Assembly: GCF_001636295.1 (NCBI RefSeq)
Contig: NZ_CP014209.1
Coordinates: 2,976,001 to 3,040,000 of the forward strand
Reading direction: 5' to 3'
Origin: Isoptericola dokdonensis DS-3
GTDB lineage: Bacteria; Actinomycetota; Actinomycetes; Actinomycetales; Cellulomonadaceae
DNA length: 64,000 bases
Translations under genes and position numbers: made by a program
Notes under the pieces: model-generated
The model's input: the letters and a program-made list of their open reading frames with translations, nothing else
Told to the model about the DNA's origin: nothing
The model's database searches: none
Shown: positions 1 through 8,301 of the stretch, in pieces
Numbering within the stretch: the stretch's first letter is position 1
Layout of the letters: each line of letters opens with the position of its first letter

Positions 1-3000
1 CGTCCGACCCGACCAGCACGTCGGAGCGCGGGTCGCAGTGGACGCCGATCCTCACGAACGACCCGCCGCCGCAGGTCGTCAACGCGCCGCCCGGCAGCAC
101 GACGACGTTCTACTACACGACCGTCGACGAGTACTGCCCCGACGACCTGGTGGATCCCGTCAACGAGCCCACCTGCCCGGACGACCCCGAGACCGGCTGG
201 GCCGAGCTCACGGCTGACACCGCGGAGGAGACCTACGAGCAGATCACCGCGATCAAGACCGTGATCGAGATGGCGCCGGACAACCTGTTCCAGCCGGGCA
301 GCTTCATCGCGCTGGAGGCGACGACGACCACTCCGGCCGAGGTCCCGGAGGCGGGCGACCGGTCGATCGCCTTCAACTCGGCCGCGGCGTCCGGCGTCGT
401 GGTGACCCAGAGCGGTGACGAGATCAACTCGTTGCGCGCCGAGGGTGTGAAGGTCGGCGTCGCGACGGCGGCGGGCCCGCTCGAGGTGAACAAGGTGGTC
501 ACGGGCGAGGGGGCCGGGAACGCGCCCGACTCGTTCGACCTCGTCGTCGAGTGCACCTCGGCCGTCGGGACGTGGGTGGAGACGGAGCTCGACCCGATAC
601 CCATCACAGTCACGCCCGGGTCTCCCGTGACTGTGCCGAACCTGCCGTATGGCGCGGAGTGCACGCTCACCGAGGACGGGTCGCAGGGTCAGACCGCGCT
701 CGTCGTCGTGCCGGAGACGGTGACGATCGACACCGAGACGGTGGACACGCTGGAGGACCCGGCGACGATTACGGCGACGAACGTCTACGACCTGGCGAGC
801 ATCGTCATCGACAAGGAGGTCGTCAGCGACGCCGTGGATCAGGACGGCAGCCCCGTCGTGTTCGGGCCGTTCGACGGCACCGTGGAGTGCACGTTCTTGG
901 GCGAGGACGTCTACGCCGAGGGCTACGGACCGGACGAGCCGATGACGTTCGAGCTGAACGACGGCGACTCGGTCGAGTTCACCGGTCTGCCGGTCGGCGC
1001 CGAGTGCACGGTGACGGAGACGGGGGCGGGCAACGCGTCCTCCACGACGATCACCGTGCAGAACGGCCTGCAGGAGCCGGAGGTGACCGAGGGAACGTCG
1101 GCGGACCTCACCCTGGTGGGCGACATCGTCAGCCTTCCTCGTAACGCGGTCACGCTGACGAACACCTACGACGTCGGCGCCATCGACCTGCAGAAGGTGG
1201 TCGACGGCGAGGGAGCGGACGCCTACGGCGCCGGGCCGTTCGACATCGACGTGGTGTGCACGTTCGACGACGGCGACGGCACCGGAGCCCAGACGGTCTA
1301 CGACAGCACGGTCGTGCTGGGCGGCGCCGGGCCGCTCGACGCGGAGATCGCCAACCTGCCCGCAGGGTCCGAGTGCACCATCACCGAGACTGACGAGGCC
1401 GGCGCCACCGGCTCGGTCGTCGTCCCGGACACGGTGACGGTCGGTGCCGGCGAGACCGCCGAGGTGGTCATCACCAACACGTTCGACGTCGGCTCGATCG
1501 AGGTGAACAAGGACCTCGCCGGGCTCGGTGCGCTCTACGGGCCGGGGCCGTTCGTCGTCGAGATCCTGTGCACCTACGGGGAGGACGAGAACGGCAACCC
1601 CGTGGACATCGCCATCCCGGGCGGGGCGGAGCGCGAGATCGACGGCGGCTCGACCGTCACGTACGAAGGCCTGCCCGTCGGCGCCGAGTGCGCGCTCGCC
1701 GAGACCGACGACTTCGGGGCGTCGTCCACCACCATCTCCGTCGACGGCGGCGACCCGGTGCCCGGCACCGAGGTGAACGGCATCGTCGTCCCGCCGGCGC
1801 AGGAGGACGGCTCGCCGACCACCGTCACGGTGGACGTGACCAACACGTTCGACACCGCCCCGCTGGTGGTGCAGAAGGTGGTCGACGGCGACGGTGCGGA
1901 CTTCGCCCCGAACATGCCCGAGCTGCCGTCGCTCCCGGAGATCCCGGACCCGCTGCCCACCGACCCCGACGAGATCGACGCACTCATCAACGAGGTCTCG
2001 GACTACCTGGCCCAGGTGGGCGAGGCGTACGACGAGCTGCCGTACGCGGTCACCCTGGAGTGCACGGACAACCAGGGTGCCCCGGTCGAGGCGATCCTCG
2101 GCGGGGCGGACCGGCGGTTCGGGCCCGGCGTGCCCGCGGTCTACTTCGGGCTGCAGGACGGGGACTCGTGCACCGTCACGGAGACGGAGGACGGCGGCGC
2201 GACGTCGACGGCCGTCGACCCGGACCCGGTGCCGATCGAGGGCGACGCCACGATCCAGGACCCGGTCGAGGTCACGGTGACCAACACCTACGACACCGGG
2301 TCGATCCAGGTCGACAAGGTCGTGGACGGTGATGCGGCGGAGTTCGTCACGGCGTCGTTCGAGGTGTCGCTGGCCTGCACGTTCGAGGGCCAGGACATCG
2401 CGGTCCCGGACGGTGCCACGCGCACGGTGACGCCGGACGAGCCGGCCACGTACGACGGCCTGCCGATCGGCGCGGAGTGCGTCGTCACGGAGACGGACGC
2501 CGCGGGCGCCGCGGAGATGACGATCTCCACCAACGTCGAGGACGGAGACCCCGGCCAGGTCGTGGTGCCCACGGCCGACGCCGACCCGGCGGTCGTCACC
2601 GTGACCAACACGTTCGACGCCGGGTCGGTCGCGGTGGAGAAGGTGGTCGACTTCGAGGGTGACCCGTATGACGTGGGGCCGTTCGAGGTGACCGTGGAGT
2701 GCACGTTCCAGGGTGCGGGCATCGAGATCCCCGGCGGAGCGGCGCGCGAGATCAGCGGCGGGCAGACGGTCACCTACGACGGGCTGCCGGTCGGCGCGGA
2801 GTGCGTCGTCACCGAGACCGACGACGGCGGCGCGAACGGGTCGGCGGTGTCGGTGATCGACGGAGGTGACCCGGGTGTGGTGACGGTCGCCGCGGGGGAT
2901 CCCGCCGAGATCACGGTGACGAACATGTTCGAGGCCCAGCCGGTCCCGCCGGACCCGTCGACCCCGCCGGCTCCGCCGGTACAGCCGGGCACCGACCCGC

Positions 3001-3104
3001 TGCCGCGCACGGGAGCGTTCGTGCTCCCGCTGCTCGGGCTGGCGGTCCTGCTGACAGCGCTGGGCGGGGTGCTCGTGCACCTGCGCCGGCGCGACGAGGC
3101 CTGA
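1..3104 (+). CDS. LPXTG-anchored surface protein with DUF5979-type repeats (5' partial)
   Basis: The frame is open from base 3, so the start lies upstream of the window; the GTG at 150 is internal. The protein is a series of about seven beta-sandwich repeats of the DUF5979 type (beginning near 478, 796, 1173, 1492, 1857, 2298 and 2622). Each opens with a K[VE]V[VD]-type strand (for example LQKVVDGEGA) and carries a conserved Cys pair, one in an [VE]C[TS] motif and one in GAEC followed by VTET. Repeat five has an insert of about 50 residues rich in Pro and Glu. The C-terminus is a classical cell-wall sorting signal: a Pro-rich linker, LPRTG, a hydrophobic segment (LPLLGLAVLLTALGG) and RRRDEA. 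Role inferred: a sortase-linked stalk or adhesin outside the cell. No sortase gene is present here. The family assignment is from motif memory. Confidence 0.85.
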   Translation, partial: SDPTSTSERGSQWTPILTNDPPPQVVNAPPGSTTTFYYTTVDEYCPDDLVDPVNEPTCPDDPETGWAELTADTAEETYEQITAIKTVIEMAPDNLFQPGSFIALEATTTTPAEVPEAGDRSIAFNSAAASGVVVTQSGDEINSLRAEGVKVGVATAAGPLEVNKVVTGEGAGNAPDSFDLVVECTSAVGTWVETELDPIPITVTPGSPVTVPNLPYGAECTLTEDGSQGQTALVVVPETVTIDTETVDTLEDPATITATNVYDLASIVIDKEVVSDAVDQDGSPVVFGPFDGTVECTFLGEDVYAEGYGPDEPMTFELNDGDSVEFTGLPVGAECTVTETGAGNASSTTITVQNGLQEPEVTEGTSADLTLVGDIVSLPRNAVTLTNTYDVGAIDLQKVVDGEGADAYGAGPFDIDVVCTFDDGDGTGAQTVYDSTVVLGGAGPLDAEIANLPAGSECTITETDEAGATGSVVVPDTVTVGAGETAEVVITNTFDVGSIEVNKDLAGLGALYGPGPFVVEILCTYGEDENGNPVDIAIPGGAEREIDGGSTVTYEGLPVGAECALAETDDFGASSTTISVDGGDPVPGTEVNGIVVPPAQEDGSPTTVTVDVTNTFDTAPLVVQKVVDGDGADFAPNMPELPSLPEIPDPLPTDPDEIDALINEVSDYLAQVGEAYDELPYAVTLECTDNQGAPVEAILGGADRRFGPGVPAVYFGLQDGDSCTVTETEDGGATSTAVDPDPVPIEGDATIQDPVEVTVTNTYDTGSIQVDKVVDGDAAEFVTASFEVSLACTFEGQDIAVPDGATRTVTPDEPATYDGLPIGAECVVTETDAAGAAEMTISTNVEDGDPGQVVVPTADADPAVVTVTNTFDAGSVAVEKVVDFEGDPYDVGPFEVTVECTFQGAGIEIPGGAAREISGGQTVTYDGLPVGAECVVTETDDGGANGSAVSVIDGGDPGVVTVAAGDPAEITVTNMFEAQPVPPDPSTPPAPPVQPGTDPLPRTGAFVLPLLGLAVLLTALGGVLVHLRRRDEA
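478..2935 (+). repeat. Seven tandem DUF5979-like repeats in the surface protein
   Basis: Repeat starts are near 478, 796, 1173, 1492, 1857, 2298 and 2622, with periods of 318 to 440 bases. Copies share KVV(D/T)G near the start and a late GxECxxTET motif. They are clearly diverged from one another at DNA level, unlike the DUF11 repeats of the second surface gene. Confidence 0.75.
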
Positions 3105-3134
3105 CGCCCTCGGGGCGCTGAGACCGACGTCACC

Positions 3135-3169
3135 AGGCGGCTCGTTGCACTGAGTGCAACGAGCCGCCT
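3135..3169. promoter_or_regulatory. TetR operator within a leaderless promoter
   Basis: A perfect inverted repeat has 16-base arms (AGGCGGCTCGTTGCAC and its complement) around TGA. Inside it lies a -35 TTGCAC (3145-3150), and an 18-base spacer leads to a -10 TAGTGT (3169-3174), six bases before the GTG of the TetR gene. The core TTGCAC-N3-GTGCAA has the symmetry expected for a TetR dimer, so autorepression is inferred. The same stem may also help end transcription of the upstream surface gene, although no T-run follows. Confidence 0.75.
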
Positions 3170-3180
3170 AGTGTCGCGAG

Positions 3181-3885
3181 GTGCCACCCATCCCGTCGGA
3201 GCTCCCCGCGGAGCCGCGCGGCGACCGCCGCGCCGAGCTCAAGGCCCGCACGCGTCGCGCGATCGTGGACGCCGCGAGCAGCCTCATGGACGAGACCGGC
3301 GGCGTCGGCTTCTCCGTCGACGGGCTCGCGGCGCGTGCCGGCGTCTCGCGCCGCACCGTGTTCAACCACTTCCCGTCGCTGGACGACGTCGTGGCCGCGG
3401 TGGGCGCCGACGCGTTCGCCACGGTGGGCGACGCGCTGCTCGCCGTCGAACCGCGCCCGGCGCCCGAGGACGGCGACGACGCCCGGCGCGCCGCCGTCCT
3501 GGCCGACCTGGTGGGCGCGCTGCGCCGCGCCGACCTCGTGGCGCCGATGGCCTCGCTCACCCGCGGCCTCGGGCTGGCGGGGTCCTCCGTCGACGCCGCG
3601 GTCGTCCCGCCGCACCAGGCGATGCTCCTGCTGCGGGCGCTGTCGGACGTGAGCGAGGACGTCGCCGCCGACCTCGCCCGCCGGCACCCCGGCATCGCCC
3701 CCGTCGACGTCGACCTGCTGGTCGCCCAGACCATGAGCAGCCTCGTCGTGCTGCACCGCCACTGGTACGCCCGCACCGGAGGGGCCGCGGACGCCGCGGC
3801 CCGCCGCGTCTGGGCCGACCTCCTCGCCCATCTCGCCTCCTCCCTGGCCATCGCCGCCACCCCACCCGAAGGACACCATGGCTGA
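3181..3885 (+). CDS. TetR/AcrR-family transcriptional regulator
   Basis: A 234-residue repressor-type protein. Residues about 22-70 form the TetR helix-turn-helix (TRRAIVDAA, then FSVDGLAARAGVSRRTVFNHF); the rest is the ligand-binding helical domain. The GTG start is chosen because a -10 TAGTGT ends seven bases upstream, so the message is probably leaderless, and because a perfect palindrome covers that promoter. The gene overlaps the MMPL exporter start by eight bases (ATG at 3878, stop at 3883-3885), so the two form an operon in which the regulator very likely controls itself and the exporter. The inducer is unknown. Confidence 0.9.
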   Translation: MPPIPSELPAEPRGDRRAELKARTRRAIVDAASSLMDETGGVGFSVDGLAARAGVSRRTVFNHFPSLDDVVAAVGADAFATVGDALLAVEPRPAPEDGDDARRAAVLADLVGALRRADLVAPMASLTRGLGLAGSSVDAAVVPPHQAMLLLRALSDVSEDVAADLARRHPGIAPVDVDLLVAQTMSSLVVLHRHWYARTGGAADAAARRVWADLLAHLASSLAIAATPPEGHHG

Positions 3886-6558
3886 GCTCCTCTACCGCCT
3901 CGGACGCTTCGCGTCCCGACGCGTCAAGACCGTCGTCGCCGCATGGATCGCGATCCTGGCGATCGCCGGCGTCGGGTACGCCGTCGGCGCGGGCACCCTG
4001 TCCGACAGCTTCTCCATCCCCGGCACCGCGACGCAGCAGGTCACGGACCGGCTCGCCGAGGAGATGCCCGCGGCCGCCGGCGGCACCGGCACCGTGGTGC
4101 TGAGCACGGACGACGGCTCCGAGCTCACCGCCGACCAGCAGGAGGCCCTCGGCGGCGTGCTCGCCGACGTGAAGGACGTCGACGGCGTCGAGGACGTCGT
4201 CGACCCGTTCGACAGCGAGGCCGAGCGCGCGGAGCAGGCCGCCCGGCTCGGCGACGGCGAGCAGCAGATCGCGGACGGGCGGGAGCAGATCGCGGACGGC
4301 CGGGAACAGCTCGCGGACGGTCAGCAGCAGCTCGACGACGCGCGGGCCGATCTCGAGGCGGGGCAGGAGCAGCTCGACGGCGCCCGTGAGCAGGCCGAGG
4401 CCGCCGGCCAGGCCGAGGTCGCCGCACCGCAGCTCGACGCGCAGCAGGAGCAGATCGACGCCGGCCTGGCGGAGCTCGACGGGCAGCAGGAGACCCTCGA
4501 CGAGAACGCCACGACGCTCGACGACAACGAGGCCGAGCTCGACGAGCAGGCCGCCCACCTCCAGCAGGGCCAGGCGTTGCTCGACCTCGCGTCGGGGATC
4601 ACGCTCGTGTCCGACGACGGCTCGACCGCCGTGTCCACGGTGATGTTCACCGACGACCAGATGGACATCTCCCAGGAGACGAAGGACGCCGCCATCGGCG
4701 CGATCGAGGACGGGGTCGCGGACGTCGACGGGGTGCACGTCGACTTCGGCTCCGACATCTCCCAGGAGACCCCCTCCATCGTCGGGCCGGGCGAGGTCGT
4801 CGGCCTCGTCGTGGCGGCGATCGTGCTGGTCGTCATGCTCGGCACCTTCATCGGCGCGGGCCTCCCGCTGCTCACCGCGCTGATCGGCGTCGGCATCGCC
4901 GCCCTGGGCGCGCTCGCGTTCTCCGGCGTCGTGCAGATGTCGTCCGTGACGCCGGTGCTCGGCCTGATGCTCGGCCTCGCCGTGGGCATCGACTACGCCC
5001 TGTTCATCGTCAACCGGCACCGCCACCAGCTCAAGGAGGGCTACGAGGTCCGCGAGTCCGTGGCCCTCGCCACCGGCACGTCGGGCAACGCCGTGGTGTT
5101 CGCCGGGGCGACGGTTGTCATCGCGCTGCTCGCGCTGAACGTCACCGGCATCCCGTTCCTCGGCCTCATGGGCACCGTCGGCGCGGCCTCCGTCGCCGTC
5201 GCCGTGCTGGTCTCGGTGACCCTCACGCCCGCCCTGCTGTCGGCCATCGGCCTGCGGATCCTCAGCCGCAAGGAGCGGGCCCGGCTCGAGCCGGCCGCGG
5301 CCGCCGGCGGCGACCACGCCGCGCACGACGCGAAGCACGCCTCCGCGCCGTCGTCGAAGCCGGTGAAGCCGATGCGGACGCTCGTGGCCGTGGGCCGCGT
5401 GGTGCTCGGCGTCGCGCTCCTCGGTGTCGTCGCGATCCCGGCGCTGGACCTGCGGACCAACCTCCCCGACGGGTCGTCTGCGCCGGAGGACTCCACGTCG
5501 TACGCGGCGTACACGACGGTCGCCGACGAGTTCGGGCCGGGCGTCAACGGCCCGCTGCTCGTGGTCGCGGACCTGCCGCAGGCGGTCACCGAGGACGACG
5601 AGGTCGCCACGCAGCTCGCGATCGCCGACCGGCTCGCCGCGCTGGACGACGTCGTCGCCGTCGCTCCCGCCGGGACGTCGGACGACGGCACCGTCATGGC
5701 GTTCCAGGTGGTTCCCGCGGAGGGGCCGACGAGCGCGTCGACGGAGCAGCTCGTGCACACGCTGCGCGGCCTGTCCCCGGTGACGATCGACACGGCGTCG
5801 GTCGACGGGGGACGGACGGTGCGACCGTCTCCGGCGAGGTCGAGATCGGCGTCGCGGGCGCGGCGTCCGGCAACATCGACATCTCGCAGAAGCTGTCCGA
5901 CGCGCTCCCGCTCTACCTCGGCGTGGTCATCGGCCTGTCGCTGCTCATCCTCGTCGTGGTGTTCCGGTCGATCCTCGTGCCGGTGATCGCGACCCTCGGG
6001 TTCGTCCTGTCGTACTTCGCGGCCCTCGGCGGCGTGGTGGCGATCTACCAGTGGGGCTGGCTGTCGGGCGTGTTCGGCGTCCACCACCCGGGGCCGATCC
6101 TCAACTTCCTGCCCACGATCCTCGTGGGCATCCTGTTCGGCCTGGCCATGGACTACATGCTGTTCCTCGGCTCCGGCATGCGGGAGGCGTACGCGCACGG
6201 CGCCCCGGCGCGCCTCGCCGTCGCGCAGGGATTCCGGGCCGGCCGCTCCGTGGTCACCGCGGCGGCGATCATCATGATCTCGGTGTTCGGCGGGTTCATC
6301 TTCGCCGAGGACGCGATGATCCGTTCGATCGGGTTCGCCCTCGCGTTCGGCGTGCTGGTCGACGCCTTCGTGGTGCGCATGTTCGTGATCCCGGCGCTCA
6401 TGCACCTGCTCGGGGACGCCGCGTGGTGGCTGCCGCGCTGGCTCGACAGGATCCTGCCGAACGTCGACGTCGAGGGGTCGGCGCTGGAGCGCCGGCACCC
6501 GCACGTCGACCCGAGCGTCGCAGCGGCGGACCGCACGCAGGAGGTGCGGTCCGCGTAG
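3878..6558 (+). pseudogene. MMPL (RND-type) exporter, frameshifted at a G5 run
   Basis: Reads as one MMPL exporter of about 893 residues, but the frame breaks at 5807-5811. From 3878 the protein runs to about residue 645 and then becomes nonsense (stop at 5986). The neighbouring frame continues sensibly through VIGLSLLILVVVFRS to the stop at 6558. One extra G in GACGGGGGACGG, or a -1 slip there, restores a continuous protein. Seen: N-terminal membrane segment; a repetitive coiled coil at about 108-230 with DG-containing heptads (ADGREQIADGREQ); a first transmembrane block with GLAVGIDYALF; and a second block with GLAMDYMLF. Family role: proton-driven export of lipids or drugs. It could be a real lesion, an assembly error in a homopolymer, or programmed slippage. 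Confidence 0.85.
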
Positions 6559-6564
6559 CAGCCC

Positions 6565-7689
6565 TCAGGCGTCGGGGGCCGTCCCGGGCTCGGGGCGGCC
6601 CTCGCCGGTGTCCGTGGACCGGTCGCGGGCCGCGGACTCGCGCAGCGCGCGGGCCTCGGCGACCGCCTCGCGGCGCTTCGCCGCCTTCTTGTCGCTCGCC
6701 TTCGTGTCCCGCGGCGGGAGCTGGAGCGTCACCTCGGCCGGGTAGCCGTCGCGCAGCTCGCGGCTGCGCTCGATCTCGGAGTCGAGCTCGGCCCCGAAGA
6801 GCAGCGCGAGGTTGGTGATCCACAGCCACAGCAGGAACACGATGACGGTGCCCAGGGTGCCGTAGGTGGACCCGTAGCTGCCGAAGCTCGTCACGTAGAA
6901 CGCGAAGCCGGCCGAGGCGAGGATCCACACGCCGATGGCGACGGCGGCGCCCACGCTGATCCACCGGAACCGTGGGTGCCTGACGTTCGGGGTGAAGTGG
7001 TAGAGCAGGGCGACGACGAACACGACGAGCAGCAGCGCCACGGGCCACTTCGCGATGCCCCACACGGTGAGGGCGACGTCGGAGAGCCCGACGGTGTCGC
7101 CGATCGCGGTGACGATCGGCCCGGACAGCACGAGGCTCGCGACGATGACGACGGCGAGCAGCACCACCACGAGCGTGATCCCATACATGACGGGGCGGAG
7201 CTTCCACACGGGCCGCCCCTCGGCGACCTCGTAGACGACGTTCATCGCCCGGCCGAACGCGCCGACGTACCCCGACGCGGACCACAGGGCGAGCGCCAGG
7301 CCGACGACGAGCGCGAGGCCGGCGCCGGTGGAGGTCAGGGCGTTGGAGATCAGCGGCTCCACGATGTCCAGGGTCTCCTGGGGGAGGAACTCCTCGAGCG
7401 TCGCCGTGATCGAGTCGAGGGCCGCCTCGGCGTCCCCGACGAAACCCAGGAGTGACACCAGGGCCAGCAGCGCGGGCGCGGACGCCATCACCGCGTAGTA
7501 GGTCAGCGCGGCGGCGAGGTCGGTGCAGCCGTCCTCGGAGAACTCCCGCAGGGAGCTCTTGAACGCCTGGCCGTAGGCGGGGCGGGCCCGGTCCGTGCCG
7601 TCGGTGACGGGGTCCTGGGGCGCGACCGCCTCCACGGGGACGCCGTCCTGCGCCACTGCCTTCTCGCGGGGTTCCTCGGTGTCCGCCAT
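6565..7689 (-). CDS. YihY/BrkB family inner-membrane protein
   Basis: A 374-residue membrane protein with about six transmembrane segments and the family hallmarks DLAAALTYYAVMASAPALLAL near residue 50 and LWSASGYVGAFGRAMN in the middle. The C-terminal tail is charged (Lys/Arg/Glu), and the last membrane segment ends in NLALLFGAELDSEIER. The start at 7689 has GAGGAG eight bases upstream. Only six bases separate its 3' end from that of the MMPL gene, which is convergent. Family function is not settled; the older annotation ribonuclease BN is wrong for this family. Confidence 0.9.
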   Translation of the reverse strand: MADTEEPREKAVAQDGVPVEAVAPQDPVTDGTDRARPAYGQAFKSSLREFSEDGCTDLAAALTYYAVMASAPALLALVSLLGFVGDAEAALDSITATLEEFLPQETLDIVEPLISNALTSTGAGLALVVGLALALWSASGYVGAFGRAMNVVYEVAEGRPVWKLRPVMYGITLVVVLLAVVIVASLVLSGPIVTAIGDTVGLSDVALTVWGIAKWPVALLLVVFVVALLYHFTPNVRHPRFRWISVGAAVAIGVWILASAGFAFYVTSFGSYGSTYGTLGTVIVFLLWLWITNLALLFGAELDSEIERSRELRDGYPAEVTLQLPPRDTKASDKKAAKRREAVAEARALRESAARDRSTDTGEGRPEPGTAPDA

Positions 7690-7804
7690 CGCACGCTCCT
7701 CGTCCCGTCCGCCGGAGTGGTCCAGGCTTCAGGGTCGCCGCCGCGGCGTCCCGCTGCAACGCGAGGGCGTCGCCGCCGCGGGGGAGCGGGCTGTCGAGAG
7801 GAGG

Positions 7805-8218
7805 TCAGGCGGCCGCGGCGGTGCGGCGCACGGCGGGGAGCACCTCGGTGCCCGACGGGACGATCTCGTCCGGCTCGACGACGGCCCCGGGGGCGACGTG
7901 GACGTCGTGGCCGAGGCGCGCGTGCGCACCGATCCGGGCGCCCGCGCCCACGTGGCCCCGGCGTCCGACGTGCACACCCGCGCCGATGCTCGCGCCGGAC
8001 CCGACGACCGCGTCGACGTCGATCCAGCTGTACCGGCCGACGCGGGCCCGGGCGGCGACGTGCGCGCCCTCCTCGACGTACGCGCCGGGTTCGACGACGG
8101 CGTCGACGTGCACGGACGCGCGCGGCGAGGCGTAGCCCTCGCCGTTGTCGTGGCGGACGTAGCGGGTGACGTGGCCGAACTCGTCCTCGACCTCGACCTT
8201 CCGGGGGATGCGTCGCAC
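7805..8218 (-). CDS. Hexapeptide-repeat (left-handed beta-helix) protein
   Basis: A 137-residue protein built of imperfect hexapeptide turns ([VI]GxxA/V-type: VHVDAVVEPGAYVEEGAHV, then VGSGASIGAGVHVGR), as in LbH acyltransferases and gamma-carbonic anhydrases. About 25 N-terminal residues precede the helix. No second catalytic domain and no convincing carbonic-anhydrase metal triad are apparent, so it may be a structural or acyltransferase-like protein; substrate unknown. GTG start at 8218 with GAGGAG five bases upstream. It lies alone between BrkB and the giant membrane protein, all leftward. Confidence 0.75.
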   Translation of the reverse strand: MRRIPRKVEVEDEFGHVTRYVRHDNGEGYASPRASVHVDAVVEPGAYVEEGAHVAARARVGRYSWIDVDAVVGSGASIGAGVHVGRRGHVGAGARIGAHARLGHDVHVAPGAVVEPDEIVPSGTEVLPAVRRTAAAA

Positions 8219-8265
8219 AGTGCTCCTCGCTCGGGTGGTGTGGCTGACCGCCTGACATAACGTGC

Positions 8266-8301
8266 GACACGCCGAGATGATTCCCAGGGCGTCGGCGTGT
8301 C
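8266..8301 (-). terminator. Hairpin at the 3' end of the duplicated membrane protein gene
   Basis: Inverted repeat GACACGCCGA (8266-8275) and TCGGCGTGTC (8292-8301) with a 16-base loop. It overlaps the stop codon of the leftward gene at 8300. No T-run follows, so termination is inferred only from position. Confidence 0.4.

Noticed and set aside
3135..3169. Pure transcription terminator for the first gene
   Set aside because: The palindrome contains a good -35 and touches the -10 of tetR, and there is no T-run; operator is the better reading, with termination at most secondary.
3557..5758. 733-codon minus-strand frame opposite the MMPL gene
   Set aside because: His/Arg/Asp-rich shadow; the plus strand has the recognisable protein.
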